Positions 1 to 5,970 of a stretch of DNA of 5,970 nt are shown one piece after another. The stretch's first letter is position 1, and the number at the start of each line of letters is the position of its first letter. A model generated the notes under the pieces. It had not been told where the DNA came from. It made no database searches and saw only the letters and a list, made by a program, of their open reading frames with translations. Source of the DNA: Endomicrobium sp. (GTDB taxonomy: Bacteria; Elusimicrobiota; Endomicrobiia; Endomicrobiales; Endomicrobiaceae); the NCBI GenBank assembly GCA_031255375.1, contig JAIRSP010000071.1, positions 1-5,970 on the forward strand, written 5' to 3'. The translations under genes and the position numbers were made by a program.

Positions 1-1
1 T

Positions 2-115
2 GATAAATTTGGTTGGTCATATGCTTTGGGATTTGTTTTTATATCTGGACTCATTGGTACATTTGTTTTCGCTTTAGCGTGGAACTCTAAAGCCGATGGA
101 TATGATGTTGAATAG
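2..115 (+). CDS. C-terminal end of an integral membrane protein, possibly an MFS/OPA-type transporter (5' truncated)
   Basis: An open frame enters from the left edge and ends at TAG 113-115, leaving 37 residues. They form one hydrophobic segment of about 20 residues (from YALGFVFISG to FALAW) followed by a short polar tail ending NSKADGYDVE. A glycine-rich last helix preceded by a GW pair and followed by a short charged tail resembles the end of major-facilitator permeases, including the organophosphate:phosphate antiporter group (UhpC/GlpT-like) that imports sugar phosphates in some intracellular bacteria. That assignment is inference from a short tail; only the membrane character is well supported. 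The stop lies 78 bases before alaS. I see no convincing hairpin terminator between them, so read-through into alaS is possible. Confidence 0.5.
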   Translation, partial: DKFGWSYALGFVFISGLIGTFVFALAWNSKADGYDVE

Positions 116-193
116 TAAAAGAACAAATAAAAGTTAACTGTAGATATTGGTTTGTAGTTGTGTTAAATTAGGATTTAATAGAGTTTTATTATT

Positions 194-2845
194 ATGAACA
201 AATTGTCAATTCAAATAAGAAACGAATTTTTAAAATTTTTTAATTATAAAGGTTGCAATATTGTAGAATCAGATTCACTTGTTCCTTCGAAAGATAGAAC
301 ATTGTTTTTTACGTCTGCAGGAATGGTGCAATTTAAGCGGTGTTTTCTTGGCCAAGTTAATGATTTTTCTAAAAAAGTTGTAAGTTGTCAAAAATGTTTT
401 AGAACATCTGACATTGATAAGGTTGGGACGACGATGAGACATCTTACGTTTTTTGAAATGTTAGGAAATTTTTCGTTTGGAGACTATTTTAAAGAAGAAT
501 CAATAATATGGGCGTGGGAATTTTTAACAAAAAATATGTCTTTATCAAAAAATAAATTGCATGTAACCGTGTATAAAAATGATGATGAATCAGTTGAAAT
601 TTGGAAAAAAATCGTTCCATCAAATAAAATAATAAGAATGAATAGAGAAACTAATTTTTGGAGTATTGGGGATAATGGGCCATGTGGCCCATGTTCAGAA
701 ATTTTGGTTGATTTAGGCAGTGATGTTGGATGTGGAAAAGATTCGTGCAGTCCAATGTGTGATTGCGGTAGGTATCTTGAATTATGGAATTTAGTTTTTA
801 CGCAATTTAACAATGTTAATGGATTTCTTGAAAACTTACCAAATAAAAATATTGATACAGGTATGGGACTTGAAAGGATCGCAGCTGTCATAAATGGTAA
901 AAAAAATGTTTTTGAAACAGATTTGTTTTTACCAATAATAAACGCTGCGGCTGATATTTTAAAAATAAAAAATAAAGACAAGGATATATCAAAACTCAGG
1001 ATAATTGCAGATCACTCTAGAGCGGCAACATTCTTGATTTCAGATGGTGTACTGCCATCCAATGATGGCAGGGGCTATGTTTTAAGAAGAATTTTAAGAA
1101 AAGCACAGAAATATGGTAGTCTTTGTGGATGCGATAGTCCTTTTATAAATATGCTCGCATCATTTGTGGTAGAAATTATGAAATCGACATATCCAGATCT
1201 TTCGTTAAAATTGAACAATATAAAATTAATTATTAAAAATGATGAAGAAAAATTTTTAGAAACGATAAAATCTGGATCAAAAATGATTTATGATATTGTA
1301 AAATTTTACAAATCAAAAAAGATTAATAACATTGATGGAAAGACTGTGTTTAAACTTTACGATACATATGGATTTCCGTATGATTTAACGAAAGAAATTG
1401 CTATTGAAAATGGATTAACTATTAATGAGAATGAATTTAAAAACGAACAGAGTATTGCACAAAAAAAATCACGTTTCACCTGGAATAATGATGGACCAAA
1501 TGAAGAAAATATTGATTTTTATTTAAGGTTACATGAAAAAATTGGAGATACATCATTTGTTGGATATGATAGCTATAAGAGTAATTGTAAAGTTTTAAGC
1601 ATTGTTGTGAACGGTAAAATAGTCTCAGAATTGGTATCTGGCAATAGCGGTGAAATTATACTTTCAAATTCTTCTTTTTATGCATTTTCAGGTGGTCAAA
1701 TTGCTGACGAAGGTAAAATAATAAATGATTGTTTCGAGAGTATTGTTGACGACGTTTTTAGTCCTGTTGATAATTTGTTTGTGCATAAAATAAAAGTTCT
1801 AAAAGGAAAGCTAAAAGTTGGTGATATTGTATCAACAATTGTAAATACTGAATATAGAAAACAAATATCAAGACATCATACAGCAACGCATTTACTTCAT
1901 AAAGTTCTTCGTGAGATTTTTGGAACACATGTTGTTCAGTCTGGATCACTTGTAACAAGTAAATACCTACGTTTTGATTTTACAAATTTTTGCGATATAA
2001 AAAAAAACCATTTAATTGCAATAGAAAAAAAAATAAATCATATATTAAGATTAAATTTACATGTTTGTTCAGAAGTTATGAATATAGAAGACGCCAAAAA
2101 TCTTGATGCTGTTGCGTTGTTTGATGAAAAATATAAAAACAAAGTAAGGGTAGTTTCAATAAAAGATGAAAATGAAAAATGTAATTATTCGATTGAATTA
2201 TGCTGCGGAACGCACGTAAAGAAGACTGGTGAAATAGGTATTTTTAAAATTACGTCTGGGTTTTCTATTGCGTCTAATGTAAAACGTATAGAGGCAGTTG
2301 TTGGTAGTGCTGCGGAAGATTATATTTTTGAGAACGAGGAAATACTAAAAGAAACATCAAAATTATTAAATGTCCAAAATAAAAATATAGTTAATAAAAT
2401 TTTTAAATATACTGTTGATTACAAAAAGTTAGAAAATGAAATTAGTTTATTAAAAAATGAGTTGATGTCGTATGAAATTGGCTTGTATATTAAAAAAATT
2501 AGAAAAATAGGTGAAATAAATTTTTTGTCCACTTTTGTTACAAATACTAACATGAAATTGTTGAGACTTTTATCAAATAAATTAAAAAATAGATTAAAAT
2601 CTATTGTAGGATTATTGGTTGTAAAAGATATGAACAAAGTTTTTTTTGTTACATTTGTTACAGAAGACTATTTAATAAAAGGAATTGATGCAAGCAAGAT
2701 TGCAGCAGTATTTGCTGATGGTATAAATGGGTCTTCTGGTGGTAGTAAGGATTTTGCACGAGGAGGATCAAAGGGTATGTTGCATGTGAATAATGCGATG
2801 GAAAATGTATATAAATATATATGTCGTTTGAATGATGCTATATAG
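194..2845 (+). CDS. alaS: Alanyl-tRNA synthetase, full length with editing and C-Ala domains
   Basis: This 883-residue cytoplasmic enzyme attaches alanine to tRNA-Ala using ATP and hydrolyses mischarged Ser/Gly-tRNA-Ala; the length is normal for bacterial AlaS. The class II catalytic core occupies about residues 1-240, with motif 2 around QKCFR and FFEMLGNFSFGDYF (66-99) and motif 3 at GMGLER (223-228). A cysteine-rich insert (C180, C185, C189, C191) precedes RYLELWNLVF, as in many AlaS. The tRNA-recognition region (about 250-450) carries SNDGRGYVLRR (289-299). The editing domain (about 490-700) has the zinc ligands H562, H566, C670 and H674; the last motif reads CCGTH rather than the usual CGGTH. 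The C-Ala region has a helical linker (about 715-765) and a glycine-rich GGSKDFARGG near 849. An in-frame TAG at 179-181 leaves ATG 194 as the first standard start; only a weak AGAG at 180-183 serves as ribosome site. The reading frame is intact. The sequence style is not that of Bacteroidetes AlaS. Confidence 0.98.
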   Translation: MNKLSIQIRNEFLKFFNYKGCNIVESDSLVPSKDRTLFFTSAGMVQFKRCFLGQVNDFSKKVVSCQKCFRTSDIDKVGTTMRHLTFFEMLGNFSFGDYFKEESIIWAWEFLTKNMSLSKNKLHVTVYKNDDESVEIWKKIVPSNKIIRMNRETNFWSIGDNGPCGPCSEILVDLGSDVGCGKDSCSPMCDCGRYLELWNLVFTQFNNVNGFLENLPNKNIDTGMGLERIAAVINGKKNVFETDLFLPIINAAADILKIKNKDKDISKLRIIADHSRAATFLISDGVLPSNDGRGYVLRRILRKAQKYGSLCGCDSPFINMLASFVVEIMKSTYPDLSLKLNNIKLIIKNDEEKFLETIKSGSKMIYDIVKFYKSKKINNIDGKTVFKLYDTYGFPYDLTKEIAIENGLTINENEFKNEQSIAQKKSRFTWNNDGPNEENIDFYLRLHEKIGDTSFVGYDSYKSNCKVLSIVVNGKIVSELVSGNSGEIILSNSSFYAFSGGQIADEGKIINDCFESIVDDVFSPVDNLFVHKIKVLKGKLKVGDIVSTIVNTEYRKQISRHHTATHLLHKVLREIFGTHVVQSGSLVTSKYLRFDFTNFCDIKKNHLIAIEKKINHILRLNLHVCSEVMNIEDAKNLDAVALFDEKYKNKVRVVSIKDENEKCNYSIELCCGTHVKKTGEIGIFKITSGFSIASNVKRIEAVVGSAAEDYIFENEEILKETSKLLNVQNKNIVNKIFKYTVDYKKLENEISLLKNELMSYEIGLYIKKIRKIGEINFLSTFVTNTNMKLLRLLSNKLKNRLKSIVGLLVVKDMNKVFFVTFVTEDYLIKGIDASKIAAVFADGINGSSGGSKDFARGGSKGMLHVNNAMENVYKYICRLNDAI

Positions 2846-2879
2846 TAAAAATAAGAAAATATTATACTGCGTTTTCCCA

Positions 2880-2923
2880 TTGTTATATATTCACTGTAAT
2901 CAATAAAGGTTTTGTTATATATT
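2880..2923 (+). repeat. Pair of perfect 12-nt direct repeats upstream of tRNA-Arg
   Basis: TTGTTATATATT occurs at 2880-2891 and again at 2912-2923, 32 bases apart, in the 97-base gap between alaS and tRNA-Arg. The TTGTTA part is a weak -35 match, and TAATAT at 2928-2933 looks like a -10 about seven bases before the start of the mature tRNA, but no pair has good 17-base spacing. It may be a degenerate tRNA promoter region, or chance similarity in A/T-rich DNA. Confidence 0.45.
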
Positions 2924-2942
2924 TAAATAATATGTATCTGAT

Positions 2943-3016
2943 GCGCCTATAGCTTAAAATGGATAGAGCACTGGTCACCGAAGCCTGTAATTCCGGTTCA
3001 AGTCCGGATAGGCGCG
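2943..3016 (+). tRNA. tRNA-Arg (anticodon CCG), with A33 and a 28-42 mismatch; possibly decaying
   Basis: The cloverleaf folds from position 2943. The acceptor stem (2943-2949 with 3009-3015) is fully paired, the D stem is GCTT/GAGC with GG in the loop (2961-2962), and the T arm (2992-3008) has a perfect five-pair stem and loop TTCAAGT. G3016 is the discriminator and no CCA is encoded. The anticodon stem pairs 2971-2975 with 2983-2987, giving loop CACCGAA and anticodon CCG (2978-2980), which reads CGG. Arginine identity bases A20 (2963) and C35 (2979) are present. Two things are odd: position 33 is A (2977) instead of U, and positions 28 and 42 are both T (2972, 2986), giving a U-U mismatch. 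A T at 2977 and an A at 2986 would make an ordinary tRNA-Arg(CCG). CGG is used at least once nearby, at alaS codon 49. The gene may be functional but unusual, or a decaying tRNA. Confidence 0.85.
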
Positions 3017-3091
3017 GTTTTCATATTTCATGTTTTGTTTAGTATAGGGTAATTGCGCTTATTGCTTGTTGTGCAATTAATAATATTCATA

Positions 3092-4561
3092 ATGAAAAAG
3101 GAGACTATAATAGAAGCAATTGATATCATAAAAAGATTGAATTCTTTGTCAAGTGGTTTTAATGTTTATATTGTTGGTGGGTTTTTAAGAGATGTTCTTT
3201 TAAAACGTGTAAATAAACATAGTGATATTGATTTAGTTGTAAAAAAAAAGGTTTTGAATTATTCAGAAAAAATTGCATGTAAATTTAAATCAAAATTTGT
3301 AATTTTAAATGATATAAATAAAACATATAGAATAATGTTAAAAAACAGTAGTATAAAAAATATAGATGTTTCATTGCTCAACGGAAAAACAATAGAACAA
3401 GATTTACAAAATAGAGATTTTACAATAAATGCGATTGCCATAAACATAAAAGACTTAAAAGACCTGAAAGATCTGAAAAACCTAAATATTTATGCTCCAT
3501 TCGGAGCATTGAATGATTATATTTTAAAAATAATAAATACTACTTCTGTTAAATCATTTGAGATAGATCCGTTAAGAATGTTAAGAGCATTTCGTCTTGC
3601 TGCTGAATTAGGTTTTACAATTTCAAAAGAAACTTTTAAACAAATTAGATATTATGCAAAATTTATTAATGGGGTTGCACCAGAAAGAATTAAAAATGAG
3701 TTTTCTAGAATATTGTCAACAAAAAAATCTACAGATTTTATAAAAAAAATGGATAAATGCGAGTTGATTTCAGAAATTTTTGATGAAATTAAGGTGATGA
3801 AAAAAGTTGATAAAAAATATTACTATCATTCTAATGGACTATTTCAACATTCTTTTGAAACTATGAAATTTGTTGAAAAAATTCTTAATAATTTAAAAAA
3901 ATATTTTCCTGATAATTATTTGAATTTAAATGAGCATTTTAATAATAATAATGTTTTTTCTGAAAATGTTACCAGAAAAGGATTATTAAAACTTGCTGCA
4001 CTTTTTCACGATAATGCAAAACCTGAAACGTCAAAATTTATAAGTGGTAAAATACATTTTTTTGGACATGAAAAATTAGGCGCTAAAAAAATAAAAAAAA
4101 TTATGCAATCTATAAAATTTAGTAAAAAAGATATTAATATTGTGAGTTTTTTAATAGAAAATCATATGCGTTTATCAGGATTAACTAAAAATGGTTCAAT
4201 TACAAAAAATGCAATATTAAGATTTTTTAGGGATATTGGAGACAACATACCTGATATATTTATTCTTTCAATGTCAGACTGGTATTCCTATAAAAGATTA
4301 AAAATTTTTCCTTCAATTGTTTTAAAGTCTCAAGAAAAATCTGTAAGAAAACTTATGAAATATTACTATGAATTGAAAAATAAAAAGCCAACATTGAAAA
4401 TTATCGATGGCAATATAATAATGAAAAAATTTAGTTTAAAACAAGGGCCATTTATCGGTAAAATTTTGAATCTTGTTTTTGAAGCACAGCAAAATGGGGA
4501 AGTCTCAAATACAAATGAGGCATTAGAGTTGATTTCATCAAAATTAAAGTTCGATAATTAA
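3092..4561 (+). CDS. cca: tRNA nucleotidyltransferase / poly(A) polymerase family protein (probable CCA-adding enzyme) with HD domain
   Basis: The protein has 489 residues and is a class II nucleotidyltransferase-fold enzyme that adds CCA (or its A residue, or poly(A)) to RNA 3' ends. The head domain has YIVGG and the RD pair (26-34), the metal-binding DID at 45-47, RDFTINAIAI (108-117), and the DPLRMLRAFRLAAELGF block (159-175). An HD domain follows: HS at 253-254, FHDNAKP (305-311, with H306-D307), H326 and H358. A C-terminal substrate-binding region ends in GPFIGKILNLVFEAQQNGE (452-470). ATG 3092 is preferred: the frame can be extended to TTG 3053, but this adds only a hydrophobic stretch outside the family core. 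No ribosome site precedes ATG 3092; an AAGGAG lies just after it, inside the gene. Residues 120-131 are a small DLK repeat. The gene sits between two tRNA genes that lack encoded CCA. Sequence alone cannot separate CCA-adding, A-adding and poly(A) activities. Confidence 0.93.
   Translation: MKKETIIEAIDIIKRLNSLSSGFNVYIVGGFLRDVLLKRVNKHSDIDLVVKKKVLNYSEKIACKFKSKFVILNDINKTYRIMLKNSSIKNIDVSLLNGKTIEQDLQNRDFTINAIAINIKDLKDLKDLKNLNIYAPFGALNDYILKIINTTSVKSFEIDPLRMLRAFRLAAELGFTISKETFKQIRYYAKFINGVAPERIKNEFSRILSTKKSTDFIKKMDKCELISEIFDEIKVMKKVDKKYYYHSNGLFQHSFETMKFVEKILNNLKKYFPDNYLNLNEHFNNNNVFSENVTRKGLLKLAALFHDNAKPETSKFISGKIHFFGHEKLGAKKIKKIMQSIKFSKKDINIVSFLIENHMRLSGLTKNGSITKNAILRFFRDIGDNIPDIFILSMSDWYSYKRLKIFPSIVLKSQEKSVRKLMKYYYELKNKKPTLKIIDGNIIMKKFSLKQGPFIGKILNLVFEAQQNGEVSNTNEALELISSKLKFDN
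3449..3484 (+). repeat. Four imperfect 9-nt tandem units coding for (K-D/N-L)x4
   Basis: Inside cca, units AAAGACTTA, AAAGACCTG, AAAGATCTG and AAAAACCTA stand in tandem and encode KDL KDL KDL KNL (residues 120-131). They lie in the head domain just after RDFTINAIAI, before the APFGAL segment, where family members have a variable loop. The units are in frame, so copy-number change would not break the gene. Confidence 0.8.
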
Positions 4562-4577
4562 TTTTGTATGTGTATTT

Positions 4578-4648
4578 GCGGATGTAGTTTAATGGTAAAA
4601 TACCGGCTTCCCAAGCTGGTAATACGGGTTCGATTCCCGTCGTCCGCT
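4578..4648 (+). tRNA. tRNA-Gly (anticodon CCC)
   Basis: A complete cloverleaf: acceptor 4578-4584 with 4641-4647 (one G-U pair), anticodon stem CCGGC/GCTGG with loop TTCCCAA and anticodon CCC at 4610-4612, and T arm ACGGG TTCGATT CCCGT (4624-4640). The discriminator is T4648, as expected for glycine, and U33 is present. No CCA is encoded. It begins 16 bases after the cca stop and is probably transcribed with it. It reads GGG, a codon used several times in alaS (for example codon 78). Confidence 0.95.
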
Positions 4649-4689
4649 ATTTTTAAAATCGAATGTTTTGTAATTTATTTTTTTCTAAA

Positions 4690-4755
4690 TAAAATTAAAA
4701 ATATAAAATATAATACGTAAAAAAAATTGACAAAATAAAACAAATATTATATCAT
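4690..4755 (+). promoter_or_regulatory. Probable sigma-70-type rRNA promoter with A/T-rich upstream element
   Basis: A perfect -35 hexamer TTGACA (4727-4732) is followed after 17 bases by TATCAT (4750-4755), five of six matches to the -10 consensus. The 37 bases before the -35 (4690-4726) are almost pure A/T with A runs, like an rRNA UP element. Transcription would start near 4761-4763, about 220 bases before the mature 16S end. Both hexamers and spacing are seen directly; activity is inferred. Confidence 0.7.
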
Positions 4756-4842
4756 TGCCAAACGTTACTGTTGTTTTTAATGTCAAAAGTCAACATTTAA
4801 TTCTAAGATTTTATTATGTAGTTTTTGTGTATGAAAGTATAT

Positions 4843-4851
4843 TGTTCTTTG
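4843..4851 (+). promoter_or_regulatory. boxA rRNA antitermination element
   Basis: TGTTCTTTG fits the boxA consensus TGYTCTTTR and is followed by AAAA, as in many bacterial rRNA leaders. It lies about 80 bases after the proposed transcription start and 130 before 16S, the expected place for NusB/NusE binding and antitermination. No clear boxB hairpin is visible beside it. Confidence 0.75.
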
Positions 4852-4981
4852 AAAATTAAATAACGCGCAGACAGGTATCACTTAAATTTTGATAATTATT
4901 TGATTCATGAAGTTATTTTTAGTTTTTGATAAGTTTTAATTTGTATATTAATTTTTTTGTAAAACTAAGAATGAAGTTTTG

Positions 4982-5970
<989 letters not shown>

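Larger units (their letters stand above)
4649..4981 (+). other. Gene-free 16S upstream region and transcribed leader
   Basis: These 333 bases between tRNA-Gly and 16S contain no credible ORF. They hold the A/T-rich upstream element and promoter (4690-4755), a possible weaker second promoter (TCAACA 4790-4795, 16-base spacer, TATTAT 4812-4817), the boxA at 4843-4851, and a short G/C-richer patch near 4863-4880. The remainder up to 4981 is presumably the pre-16S 5' spacer that RNase III and other nucleases remove. The pairing partner strand lies beyond the window, so the processing stem cannot be drawn. I see no strong intrinsic terminator after tRNA-Gly. Confidence 0.6.

Noticed and set aside
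132..139. Palindrome AGTTAACT between the membrane-protein gene and alaS
   Set aside because: Eight bases without a loop or T run; neither a terminator nor a recognisable operator, and likely chance.
484..981. 165-residue open frame on the minus strand inside alaS
   Set aside because: It is fully antisense to a well-conserved catalytic region of AlaS and shows no recognisable domain; a shadow of the real gene.
2969..2985. Reading the tRNA at 2943-3016 as tRNA-Val (CAC) or tRNA-Asp (GTC) so that a U falls at position 33
   Set aside because: Shifting the loop destroys the anticodon stem pairing, while the CCG register keeps four of five pairs and the Arg identity bases.
3053..3091. TTG start that would extend Cca by 13 residues
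   Set aside because: The extra residues are hydrophobic and outside the family core. The only purine-rich stretch before it (3046-3049) is three bases away, too close. ATG 3092 fits the family N terminus better.
4649..4700. Intrinsic terminator after tRNA-Gly (short AAAA/TTTT and ATTTA/TAAAT inverted repeats near T runs)
   Set aside because: Stems are only four or five A-T pairs with no G/C; expected by chance in such A/T-rich sequence.
4764..4793. Minus-strand -35-like motifs (reverse complement of TGTCAA at 4781 and AGTCAA at 4788)
   Set aside because: No -10 match lies at a suitable distance on the minus strand and there is no minus-strand gene to serve.

Overview
The window is a strongly AT-rich bacterial chromosome segment. 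Everything identified is on the + strand. In order it holds: the 3' end of a gene for an integral membrane protein (stop at 113-115); a full-length alanyl-tRNA synthetase gene (alaS, 194-2845); a tRNA-Arg(CCG) gene with an odd anticodon arm (2943-3016); a tRNA nucleotidyltransferase / poly(A) polymerase-family gene (cca type, 3092-4561); a tRNA-Gly(CCC) gene (4578-4648); an AT-rich rRNA leader with a near-consensus promoter and a boxA antitermination site; and the first ~990 nt of a 16S rRNA gene, which runs off the right edge.

Organism: the heavy A/T bias, poor Shine-Dalgarno sites and long A/T runs suggest a small-genome, probably host-associated bacterium. The 16S has several segments that look like Bacteroidetes/FCB-group 16S (for example the stretches at 5340-5400 and 5917-5960). 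AlaS and the nucleotidyltransferase do not look like their Bacteroidetes counterparts. Both protein styles, and a V2 stretch at 5195-5220 close to what I recall of a Termite-Group-1 signature, suggest an Endomicrobium-like lineage (Elusimicrobiota), i.e. intracellular symbionts of termite-gut flagellates. This is recognition from memory and only moderately certain; a 16S or AlaS database search would settle it.

The genes share a translation theme. AlaS charges tRNA-Ala. The nucleotidyltransferase most likely builds or repairs the 3' CCA end of tRNAs, and neither flanking tRNA gene encodes CCA, so both depend on such an enzyme. The 16S is driven by its own strong promoter at 4727-4755.

I see no mobile element, CRISPR array, toxin-antitoxin or defence system, and no new multi-gene system. 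The most unusual observation is tRNA-Arg(CCG): A instead of the near-universal U at position 33 plus a U-U mismatch at 28-42, in an otherwise perfectly folded tRNA with arginine identity bases intact. Second is a U at 16S position 19, giving a U-G wobble in the central pseudoknot and a mismatch to the standard 27F primer site.
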